DNA of 64,000 nt. It comes from Bacteroidota bacterium (lineage in GTDB: Bacteria; Bacteroidota; Bacteroidia; Bacteroidales; Lentimicrobiaceae). This document shows positions 44,918-52,349 of this stretch, piece by piece; position 1 is the first letter of the stretch, and each line of letters begins with the position of its first letter. The stretch is from assembly GCA_023434665.1 (NCBI GenBank), contig JAEYSM010000062.1:19789-83788 (forward strand). The letters are read 5' to 3'. Under the pieces are notes generated by a model. That model worked only from the letters and a program-made list of their open reading frames with translations. It ran no database searches and had not been told where the DNA came from. Made by a program: the position numbers and the translations under genes.

Positions 44918-46468
44918 ATGTTGCGTTTGGTTGCCCGGTTTAAAGAATACCGGCTTTTCATCTTGCTACTTGTTTCAGCAGGAATACGGGTATTTTTAAG
45001 TAACTCTGCAGAGTTGGGTAACGATGAAGTCTATTATATCACATATGCTTTATATCCTGATTTAAGCCACTTCGACCACCCACCAATGGTTGGATGGCTT
45101 ATTCAGTTGTTTACTTTCAATCTCGCGCTTGATGGTGAAGTCTGGATAAGGATGGCTTCAATTGTCACAGGAACGCTAAGCACATGGGTCATTTACCATA
45201 TAGGGAAACGAATTGGAGGAGAAAGAGCAGGATGGTACTCAGCAGTGATGTTCACCATTTCTTTGTATGGATTTATTGTGTCAGGTACCTTTATGATGCC
45301 CGATGCTCCCCAGATCTTGTTTTGGTTATTATGCCTCTTGTTTATAATAAAGTCTCTCCAGGTAACTTCATCCTCTCATCAGGAAAAGCCTCATTACAAA
45401 GCATTATATTTTATTTTGGCTGGTGTTGCCGGCGGGTTGGCACTGCTTTCGAAATATACTTCAGCATTTATTTTTGCCGGCGCTTTTCTATACATACTCT
45501 TTGTTGAAAGGGGACTGTTCAAAAAATGGTACTTATATGTTGCTGTTATTATTGCCTTGCTTTGCTTTGTCCCGGTAATCTGGTGGAATGTGCAGAATGA
45601 CTTTATTAGCTTTACATTTCATTCCAACAGAGTTCAGGTATCAGAGAGTCTGATCCGGCCTGCTTATTTCGGAACTGAATTGATTGGCCAGTTTTTTTAC
45701 AACAATCCGTTCAACTTTATACTTACCTGGTGGGCTTTGTTTGCTCTTATTAAGTCCAGAGGCATCCGGTTAAGGAAAAATCTTTTGGTGTTATTGATAG
45801 CTGTACCACCTATTGTATTATTTCTGGGAGTTTCATTATTTAAATCCACCTTACCACACTGGACAGGACCTGCTTACATTACCCTTATTCCATTGGTTGC
45901 AGGTTGGTGGACCGAACACAAAGAAAGAATACTGAAAAAGATGCTGACAGCCGGAGTGGCATTTACGCTACTGATACTAATGGTGGCACTTCTTCAGATA
46001 CACTATGGAGTATTTCTAAATAAAGGCATTAATCCCGAAACCGGGCGCCGGTTGGGAATGAAAGATATAACTTTAGATATGTACGGCTGGAAGCAATTGG
46101 GAGAGAAGTTCAGTAAGGTATATAAGGAAGATATTTCAACCGGCGTAATGGATAAAGATGCTGTTATCCTTTCGCACAGGTGGTTTCCTGCCGCTAATCT
46201 CGATTATTATGTTGCCCGCCCACTGGATATAAAAGTTCTCACCTTAGCTCCCATTGAACGCACGCATAAATATGCCTGGATAACCGAAGCTCGTGGTGGT
46301 ATAAAACCGGGAATGGATGCCTGGTTTATATCCTCAAGCTACGATTTTGAAGACCCTACCGGCAAATATTCTGATCAATTCACCATTCTGCCTCCCGATA
46401 CGATTCCGGTTTACAGAAAAGAGTTGCTTGTAAAGTATTACTACGTTTGGAAAATGAAAATGAAATAA
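44918..46468 (+). CDS. GT39-type membrane glycosyltransferase (PMT/ArnT-like)
   Basis: This 516-residue polytopic membrane protein has an N-terminal helix, the catalytic acidic loop NSAELGNDEVYYITYALY (Asp/Glu after helix 1) followed by FDHPPMVGWLIQLF, then about ten more helices and a C-terminal periplasmic domain. These are marks of the dolichyl-phosphate-mannose/ArnT class that moves a sugar from a lipid-phosphate donor to a protein or lipid. Its start lies 5 bp after the GH30 stop, so both are made from one mRNA; why a glycoside hydrolase is joined to a glycosyltransferase is not clear. A terminator follows at 46500-46560. Confidence 0.85.
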   Translation: MLRLVARFKEYRLFILLLVSAGIRVFLSNSAELGNDEVYYITYALYPDLSHFDHPPMVGWLIQLFTFNLALDGEVWIRMASIVTGTLSTWVIYHIGKRIGGERAGWYSAVMFTISLYGFIVSGTFMMPDAPQILFWLLCLLFIIKSLQVTSSSHQEKPHYKALYFILAGVAGGLALLSKYTSAFIFAGAFLYILFVERGLFKKWYLYVAVIIALLCFVPVIWWNVQNDFISFTFHSNRVQVSESLIRPAYFGTELIGQFFYNNPFNFILTWWALFALIKSRGIRLRKNLLVLLIAVPPIVLFLGVSLFKSTLPHWTGPAYITLIPLVAGWWTEHKERILKKMLTAGVAFTLLILMVALLQIHYGVFLNKGINPETGRRLGMKDITLDMYGWKQLGEKFSKVYKEDISTGVMDKDAVILSHRWFPAANLDYYVARPLDIKVLTLAPIERTHKYAWITEARGGIKPGMDAWFISSSYDFEDPTGKYSDQFTILPPDTIPVYRKELLVKYYYVWKMKMK

Positions 46469-46499
46469 AGCTTTTGTTCAGCTTAAAAAATGCTGTGAG

Positions 46500-46560
46500 A
46501 AAGACACACCCAAGAGGTTTTATACCCCATAAAGGGTGTGACTTTGTTTAATTTTTTTTC
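46500..46560 (+). terminator. Terminator of the GH30-GT39 operon
   Basis: Stem AAAG-A-CACACCC / GGGTGTG-A-CTTT (46500-46511 with 46534-46545, one A/A mismatch) followed by GTTTAATTTTTTTT. Confidence 0.8.
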
Positions 46561-46610
46561 AAGCAATTATTACAACTAAAAAAAACAAAAAGATATAATT
46601 TTATAACTCT

Positions 46611-46760
46611 CTAAAAAGATCTAATTGCTCTTACTTGAAGCGAAGTTGTTTTAACATATTGCTGGGAAAATCCCGTTAGAAATGATCGTGCATGAACTGA
46701 AGTGGGATCATTAGTTACAGGTGTGCTACTCCAATAATCTTCATTATGTAAGTTTCCAAC
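46611..46760 (-). pseudogene. C-terminal remnant of a DUF1566/Lcl-like protein
   Basis: The minus-strand frame ending at 46611 encodes LHNEDYWSSTP ... HARSFLTGF ... LQVRAIRSF. This is the C-terminal signature YWSST ... R-x-VRAIR of DUF1566 (Lcl-type, C-type-lectin-like) domains. No upstream part of such a gene is present, so it is a truncated relic. Frame open to 46805. Confidence 0.5.
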
Positions 46761-46763
46761 TAA

Positions 46764-46892
46764 ATCTCTAGTGAGGCTAAGTGGCCATATAATTATGAAA
46801 TACAAAATCTAATTGAAGAAAATAAAGCCCTTGGTATTAAAAACCAAAAGTTACTAGACATTATTCAAAACTTGACCAAACTCAATAAATAG
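46764..46892 (+). pseudogene. C-terminal remnant with coiled-coil, opposite strand
   Basis: A 43-codon plus-strand frame without a start encodes SSEAKWPYNYEIQNLIEENK then ALGIKNQKLLDIIQNLTKLNK and a stop. The leucine-heptad pattern is that of C-terminal coiled-coils of secreted or tail-fibre-type proteins. It looks like the end of a lost gene. Confidence 0.4.
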
Positions 46893-47120
46893 TACTTCAA
46901 ATAAATTGAGATTTTAACCTTCAAGAAAATTTTCAGACAAGGTATATAACCACATTCAATATGTGGTTTAGCACCTGTGATTCCTTTTACTCCAATCTAC
47001 TCTATCTCCGTTATTGATCTACTATCGATCTACACATTAAGGGTCTTTAACTAGATCGAAGCCGTAGAAATAGCAGATAGTACATAGAGGATAATACAAT
47101 TCAGCATTACTCAATCCCTA
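46893..47120. other. Intergenic stretch between relics and the SDR operon
   Basis: No gene is supported. A small perfect hairpin (AACCACAT/ATGTGGTT, 46948-46955 with 46961-46968, loop TCAAT) is present without a T run. Composition is AT-rich and unstructured otherwise. With the two relics to its left this makes a decayed accessory patch of about 600 bp. Confidence 0.4.
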
Positions 47121-47180
47121 TTACAGCTATCAGCAGTCAGCACACTCAGCTATTCAGATCTCAGAACTCAGAACTTCTCA
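47121..47180. repeat. Heptamer tract (TCAGCA orientation) reaching into the epimerase stop codon
   Basis: A run of ATCAGCA, GTCAGCA, CACTCAG, TATTCAG, ATCTCAG and AACTCAG units, 7-8 bp apart, covers the 3' flank of the epimerase gene. The TGA stop (plus-strand TCA at 47168-47170) lies inside one unit. Confidence 0.7.
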
Positions 47181-48145
47181 GGGTTCATCGCCCTCCACCC
47201 TTCCATGATAGCCACATCTATATCTGTCTGTGGCATTCTGAGGTGCTTAATTGCTTTATTTGCAGTGTAATAGTTTTTAATGCTCAGAATACTCGCATTT
47301 TCTTTACTCAAAGAGGATTTTAGTCCGAATGCTCGCAGAAAGGAACCGCCATACCCTGCTACCATTATAAGGGGTGTTTTTATCCTAATAATCTTTTTCC
47401 TTATGCCGGTAAGATTTTTCAGTTTCTCAAAGAATGCCTCGTAACTTAAATTCCGGTTTACCAGCAAATATCTCTGTCCATTCTCGCCAAACTCAATAGC
47501 TGTACAAATAGCCTTCGCCACATCATTGACATAGACAAAATTCTTACCCCCCGGAGGAATTAGTAAGATCCTGTTTCTTGCAAAAATTCGGAAAATCGAA
47601 CCTGAACTTTTACCTACAGGATCATAACCCAGCATAAATGAGGGATTTACGATTACTACCCTAATCTTACCCTCCTGAGCAGTTTCTAAAAATAATTGCT
47701 CAGCCAGATATTTACTGTAAGCGTAATGTGATGCCTTGAACTCTTCAGACATGGTTAATTTTTCATTGCCCGGGCTTTCCTCGTCACCATAACCAATTGT
47801 ATTGGCAGTACTAACATAGATAATAGTTTCACAACCCTGATTGATTGCGGCATTAATGAGGGTCTTGCAAGCCCTGACATTTACCTTGTAGTACTCATTC
47901 CAGGAAGCTGAAGGTGATGTGAGTGCGGCTGCATGAATAATAACTTGTTTTCCCCTAACAGCTTCATTTACATCATCTTCATTATTCAGATTGCCATAAA
48001 TGCATTGAAGAGTAAGATCTTTAAGATTGGTTATATTGGCATTTTGCCTCAACATTCCATAGGTTTCATACCCTTCAGTATTAAGATTCCTGATAATATA
48101 ACCAGACAAGAAGCCGTTTGCGCCAGTAACCAATACTTTCATCAC
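47168..48145 (-). CDS. NAD-dependent epimerase/dehydratase (extended SDR)
   Basis: The 325-residue product has the extended-SDR fold: nucleotide motif VLVTGANGFLSGYI at the N-terminus, a Thr/Ser in VSTANTIGYG, and the active-site YxxxK in SHYAYSKYLAEQL. Members oxidise or epimerise sugar nucleotides, or reduce dihydroflavonol-like or steroid-like substrates. The MM start allows either of the first two codons. It follows the classical SDR gene with 8 bp between, indicating an operon of two oxidoreductases, perhaps acting in lipid or isoprenoid metabolism. Confidence 0.88.
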   Translation of the reverse strand: MMKVLVTGANGFLSGYIIRNLNTEGYETYGMLRQNANITNLKDLTLQCIYGNLNNEDDVNEAVRGKQVIIHAAALTSPSASWNEYYKVNVRACKTLINAAINQGCETIIYVSTANTIGYGDEESPGNEKLTMSEEFKASHYAYSKYLAEQLFLETAQEGKIRVVIVNPSFMLGYDPVGKSSGSIFRIFARNRILLIPPGGKNFVYVNDVAKAICTAIEFGENGQRYLLVNRNLSYEAFFEKLKNLTGIRKKIIRIKTPLIMVAGYGGSFLRAFGLKSSLSKENASILSIKNYYTANKAIKHLRMPQTDIDVAIMEGWRAMNPEKF

Positions 48146-48153
48146 TACTCTAT

Positions 48154-49002
48154 TTAACTGAAGGGCTTGCCTCCGTTATGTGTCTTGCTTGCTTCCATTT
48201 TGAAAACATCTGACACCAGATTTAAGCGAAAGTTTAAGGGAGTAATTTTCATCAGTAGCCAAAATATTCTGTTGTAGATTCCGGGCACTATCTGCGTACG
48301 CGATTTAAAAAGTCCGTTTATAGCTTGTTTAGCCACCTTTTTGGGCGATAGGAGCCCAAGCTTCCCTAATGGACTTTGCCGTTCAATTCTGCTTGTTACT
48401 TCTGCATTTGTCTTCATAGGGCCGGGATGTATTGCAGTAACTGTAACTCCTGAACCTTTTAATTCCTGATTCAATCCGTGTGAAAAAGAATAGATAAATG
48501 CCTTTGAAGCAGGATAGATAGTTTTAAATGCCATCGGGCTGAATGAAGCCAGACTTCCCACATTAAGAATGTACGATTTTGGATGTGACCTTAGTTCTTC
48601 AATCATAAGCCGGGTTAAAATTGTGACAGCTCTGATGTTAATCTGAATCATTTCATCAAGCATCTTCGTTGTACATAACTGAAATGGCATTGACCCACCA
48701 ATCCCGGCATTGTTTATAAGAACATTAACTCTGTACTTCGACAATGCCCACTCAGCAATGTCGTAGACTGATCGTTCGTGTGTTAAATCCGATTCAAAAT
48801 AATTTACATCAATTTTGTACTTTGATGCTAGTTCGTTACTTACTTTATCAAGGTTTTCATTTGGCAGGGATACAAGTAAAAGGTTATGGCTTCGCCTTGC
48901 CAGTTCTTCGGCAAGCTCTTTACCGAATCCCTGACTGGCCCCGGTAATTAACGCATATTTCTTCGCACTATCCGTTTTTGATTGAAGAATCTCTTGTATC
49001 AC
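48154..49002 (-). CDS. Classical SDR oxidoreductase
   Basis: The 282-residue enzyme carries TGASQGFGKELAEELARR (NADP-binding TGxxxGxG), NNAGIGG, the catalytic Ser in LNVGSLASFSP, and YPASKAFIYSF (Tyr and Lys). The C-terminal half has a hydrophobic, possibly membrane-associating segment (IPGIYNRIFWLLMKITPLN), a pattern of ketoacyl-reducing SDRs linked to lipids. It is the first gene of the two-SDR operon. Confidence 0.9.
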   Translation of the reverse strand: MIQEILQSKTDSAKKYALITGASQGFGKELAEELARRSHNLLLVSLPNENLDKVSNELASKYKIDVNYFESDLTHERSVYDIAEWALSKYRVNVLINNAGIGGSMPFQLCTTKMLDEMIQINIRAVTILTRLMIEELRSHPKSYILNVGSLASFSPMAFKTIYPASKAFIYSFSHGLNQELKGSGVTVTAIHPGPMKTNAEVTSRIERQSPLGKLGLLSPKKVAKQAINGLFKSRTQIVPGIYNRIFWLLMKITPLNFRLNLVSDVFKMEASKTHNGGKPFS

Positions 49003-49052
49003 TTTAAGATAGTTTTACTGTTTTTAAACTGAGACCAAATATTGTTAACTTG

Positions 49053-49060
49053 TATATTTG
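49053..49060 (+). promoter_or_regulatory. -7 element of the ArsC-like gene
   Basis: TATATTTG (TAnnTTTG) lies 34 bp upstream of the ATG at 49095; no strong TTG is found at -33. Confidence 0.5.
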
Positions 49061-49094
49061 TAACAGCGTTTTAACCATTTAAGTTTATCGTATC

Positions 49095-49445
49095 ATGGAA
49101 ATTATTATATATCATTATCCGAAATGCAGGAAGTCAAGGGCAGCACTTGAATACTTGCAAGCCCACGACTATAAACCATCAATTATTTTGTACGTTGATG
49201 AGGGTATCTCTATTGAGAAATTGAAGGAGCTTTTCAAAAAATTTGGTCAATCACCAATAGAAATGGTGCGGAAGCAAGAAGAGTTCTACAGAGAAACCTA
49301 CAAAGGCGAAGACATAACAGATGAGGAATGGTATAAAATATTATCAAGCTATCCCAAACTGATCAGGCGTCCCATTGTTTTGATAGGTGATCATGCGGTT
49401 GTGGCCGATCCGCCTCAGGTGATGGAAGCGTTTTTGAACTGTTGA
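49095..49445 (+). CDS. arsC: ArsC-family thioredoxin-fold reductase
   Basis: The 116-residue protein matches the glutaredoxin-type ArsC/Spx family: HYPKCRKSRAALEYLQ (catalytic Cys11 with KCRKS loop) and LIRRPIVLIGDHAVVADP (the substrate Arg pair). Members reduce arsenate to arsenite with glutathione or, in bacteria without it, other thiols; others such as YffB or Spx have different roles. No arsR or arsenite pump gene is nearby, so arsenate detoxification is only one option. Two heptamer tracts in inverse orientation follow the gene. Confidence 0.85.
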   Translation: MEIIIYHYPKCRKSRAALEYLQAHDYKPSIILYVDEGISIEKLKELFKKFGQSPIEMVRKQEEFYRETYKGEDITDEEWYKILSSYPKLIRRPIVLIGDHAVVADPPQVMEAFLNC

Positions 49446-49485
49446 GAGCAATCAGCAATCAGCATTCAGCATTCAGCATTCAGGG
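49446..49485. repeat. Heptamer tract (ATCAGCA/TTCAGCA), 3' of arsC
   Basis: At least five units of (A/T)TCAGCA in a row. This orientation is the inverse of the tract at 49545-49623, so the two could pair into a long stem across a 60-nt spacer. Confidence 0.8.
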
Positions 49486-49544
49486 GGATAGAATGGAATG
49501 TTGATTAGAATTGTTCCTGGTTCTTTGTTCTGAGAGCTTACAGT

Positions 49545-49623
49545 TGACTGCTTACCGCATAGAACTGACTGCTGAGCGCTGACTGCTGACTGCTGACTGC
49601 TGAAGGCTGAAGACTGAAGGCTA
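49545..49623. repeat. Heptamer tract (TGCTGAC), 5' of fumC
   Basis: About ten units of TGCTGAC and close variants (GCTGACT phase), with later units AGGCTGA and AGACTGA. It ends about 33 bp before the fumC ATG, so it could reach into the fumC leader. Confidence 0.85.
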
Positions 49624-49656
49624 ATAAAACATTATAATACTAATTAAAATTCCAAT

Positions 49657-51039
49657 ATGAAAACAAGAATTGAGCATGACACAATGGGCAATATAGAGGT
49701 TCCGGCCGACAAGTATTGGGGGGCACAAACCCAAAGGTCCATGGAAAACTTTAAAATTGGTGACGGGCGAATGCCCATTGAAATCATCAGGGCTTTTGCC
49801 ATCCTGAAAAAGGCTGCAGCTTTCACTAATCGCGATCTTGGTGTTCTTGCCGGTGAAAAAGCGGAATTGATAGGAAAGGTTTGCGATGAAATTCTTGCAG
49901 GTGAACTCGACGACCAGTTCCCGCTGGTTGTATGGCAAACAGGGTCTGGTACACAATCAAATATGAATGTTAACGAAGTGATTGCTAATCGGGCCCATGT
50001 TTTAAACGGGGGCAGGCTTGGAGAAGGAAAGTCATTTATTCATCCTAATGACGATGTTAATAAATCACAGTCTTCAAACGATACTTTCCCAACGGCTATG
50101 TCGATAGCAGCATACAAAATGCTTGTGGAGACTACCCTGCCCGGTGCTCAGATGTTGCGCGAAACTCTTGCTCAGAAAGCTGAAGCTTTTAAGGATATAG
50201 TTAAGATTGGCCGCACCCATCTTATGGATGCAACACCATTGACCTTAGGACAAGAGTTTTCGGGATATGTCGCACAGATTGACAATGGAATAAAAGCCAT
50301 TAAGAATACGCTTCCACATGTTGCTGAACTGGCACTTGGCGGGACGGCTGTTGGAACGGGAATTAATACTCCAAAAGGTTATGCAGAAATGGTTGCTCAA
50401 AAGATTTCGGAACTAACCGGATATCCTTTTGTAACCGCACCCAATAAATTTGAATCGCTGGCAGCACATGATGCGATGGTTGAGGCATCAGGCGCACTTA
50501 AAACATTGGCTGTTAGTTTGATGAAGATAGGAAATGATACACGACTTCTTGCATCAGGTCCCCGATCGGGGATTGGAGAAATTACCCTTCCTGCTAACGA
50601 ACCGGGTTCGTCCATCATGCCGGGTAAAGTTAATCCCACACAAAACGAAGCACTTACCATGGTTTGTGCCCAGGTTATAGGTTGTGATGCTGCAATTACT
50701 GTTGGTGCCACCCATGGTCATTTTCAGTTAAATGTTTTCAAACCTGTTATCATCTATAATTTCCTGATGGCGGCAAGATTGTTAGGCGATGCCTGTGTTT
50801 CATTCAATAATAATTGCGCAGTTGGTATTGAAGCAAATCATTCAGCCATCCAAAAGCATGTTGAGAATTCGCTGATGCTTGTAACAGCCCTAAACACTCA
50901 TATTGGCTATGAGAATGCAGCTAAGATTGCCAAGAAGGCACACGCTGAAGGCACTACATTGCGTGAGGCAGCTCTTGAACTAGGGTTACTTACCAATGAG
51001 GAATTTGACGAATGGGTTAATCCCGCAAAAATGATATAG
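49657..51039 (+). CDS. fumC: Fumarate hydratase class II
   Basis: FumC interconverts fumarate and malate in the citric acid cycle without an iron-sulfur cluster, so it resists oxidative damage. The 460-residue protein shows GSGTQSNMNVNEVIANRA (97-114), HPNDDVNKSQSSND (129-142), GRTHLMDATPL with His188, and the superfamily loop GSSIMPGKVNPTQNE with catalytic Ser318, matching E. coli FumC numbering. It is monocistronic and followed by the bidirectional terminator at 51105-51134. Confidence 0.97.
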   Translation: MKTRIEHDTMGNIEVPADKYWGAQTQRSMENFKIGDGRMPIEIIRAFAILKKAAAFTNRDLGVLAGEKAELIGKVCDEILAGELDDQFPLVVWQTGSGTQSNMNVNEVIANRAHVLNGGRLGEGKSFIHPNDDVNKSQSSNDTFPTAMSIAAYKMLVETTLPGAQMLRETLAQKAEAFKDIVKIGRTHLMDATPLTLGQEFSGYVAQIDNGIKAIKNTLPHVAELALGGTAVGTGINTPKGYAEMVAQKISELTGYPFVTAPNKFESLAAHDAMVEASGALKTLAVSLMKIGNDTRLLASGPRSGIGEITLPANEPGSSIMPGKVNPTQNEALTMVCAQVIGCDAAITVGATHGHFQLNVFKPVIIYNFLMAARLLGDACVSFNNNCAVGIEANHSAIQKHVENSLMLVTALNTHIGYENAAKIAKKAHAEGTTLREAALELGLLTNEEFDEWVNPAKMI

Positions 51040-51104
51040 GACAGAACTTATCTGAGGTTGCATCCTTTAGATTCTATGTTCGGCATTCAACATATCTCGT
51101 TAAA

Positions 51105-51134
51105 TAGAAATGCCCCTTTTCAGGGGCATTTCTA
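51105..51134 (+). terminator. Bidirectional terminator between fumC and the beta-helix lipoprotein gene
   Basis: A 13-bp perfect stem TAGAAATGCCCCT/AGGGGCATTTCTA with loop TTTC between convergent genes; the T runs on both sides are short. Confidence 0.8.
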
Positions 51135-51153
51135 TACACCAAAACACATTCTT

Positions 51154-52311
51154 TTAAAATTGATACCCTGTCCATGAAAAGATGTCGGTTGGACATCCTG
51201 TATTACCCGATTCAATTGTAACCTGTGCTTCACCGTTAATCTCAGAACCGGTTATTGCTGCAGTCAGATTATTGGTAATACTAATTAATGAAGATGAGTT
51301 TCCGTTGCCTTTGCCATCTTTCATATCAATCAGGTCTTTCACCTGACCCGTTCCTTTGACTAATGCATTTGTAATTGTTGCTTTTGCACCACGACGAACT
51401 TTTATAACATCGTGCATATAGTATCCTTCGTCAGATTTAGGTGCTAGGCGTAGGTCGATTGTCATATTCTTAATGGTAAAATCCGACTGCCCTTCCTGTT
51501 CAGGATTATTTCCATCAAGATTACCGTCTGCTTCCACACCACGAGGATCACTCTCTGAACTTATGTAGCCTTCTTCCCAAATGCCATAAGCATTTTCAAT
51601 TGTACCACTCCATCCTTGTGAAGCATCAAACATATCATCATCAGAATTTAAGACCAAAAGATTTTTTACATTAACAGTACCACCAAAAAATTCTATTCCA
51701 TCATCAGCACCATTGGGAACAAATATGTTTTCGATCTTTGTACCGTTTCCAACACCATTAAGTGTTAATCCATTGTGCTCCACATCAGCACTTGAACGGG
51801 CGCCTGTATATTCCAGTTTTAAATAAGTTATGGTACCAGAATTATCAGAAGGATCAGTACCTCCATATGAGTATGCAGAGTTAGTTTCAGTTGAACCGGT
51901 TTCCCCACCCGATAAAGGTGCCCGACCATTAATTATTAGTCCGCCCCAATATCCCTGTCCGGCGTTTGAGATATCAGCAGTGAAAGTGACAGGAGACTGT
52001 GATGTTCCATTAATGTTAATCTTACCTCCTTGCAACACAAGTATGTAGCTTCCAAATCCTCCCTGCGCTTTAATTGTTGTTCCAGCCGGAATATTAAGGA
52101 CACCACCTTCTTCAATAATCATCGGACCTGTTAAAATGTACTCAATCGTTGATTCTAGATTTTTTACATTTTGAATTGAACCTGAAAGCTTATTTTCCAC
52201 TACCGGATTTGGTTCGGGATTATCATTTTCATTATCTTTCTCGCATGAGGTAAAAATTAACGAGGTTGCTGACATTGCTATCAAAGTGAGATTAAAAAAG
52301 AGCTTTTTCAT
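51154..52311 (-). CDS. Beta-helix lipoprotein, partner of a TonB receptor
   Basis: The 385-residue lipoprotein (lipobox TSC, Cys23) has repeated strand-turn units (IIEEGGVLNIPAGTTIKAQG, WGGLIINGRAPLSGG, FVPNGADDGIEFFGGTVNVK) with an Asp-rich set of loops (LNSDDDMFDASQGWSGT) that could hold metal ions. Public databases often label relatives as multidrug transporters, which the sequence does not support. It starts 38 bp after the TonB receptor gene, so the two probably work as a receptor plus surface ligand-binding partner, like SusC/SusD but of a different family. Confidence 0.8.
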   Translation of the reverse strand: MKKLFFNLTLIAMSATSLIFTSCEKDNENDNPEPNPVVENKLSGSIQNVKNLESTIEYILTGPMIIEEGGVLNIPAGTTIKAQGGFGSYILVLQGGKININGTSQSPVTFTADISNAGQGYWGGLIINGRAPLSGGETGSTETNSAYSYGGTDPSDNSGTITYLKLEYTGARSSADVEHNGLTLNGVGNGTKIENIFVPNGADDGIEFFGGTVNVKNLLVLNSDDDMFDASQGWSGTIENAYGIWEEGYISSESDPRGVEADGNLDGNNPEQEGQSDFTIKNMTIDLRLAPKSDEGYYMHDVIKVRRGAKATITNALVKGTGQVKDLIDMKDGKGNGNSSSLISITNNLTAAITGSEINGEAQVTIESGNTGCPTDIFSWTGYQF

Positions 52312-52349
52312 TTTCTGATTATTTATTGGTTTATAGTTTAATACTGTTA

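Noticed and set aside
49446..49623. CRISPR array
   Set aside because: The 7-bp units have no spacers and there are no cas genes; it is a simple tandem repeat.
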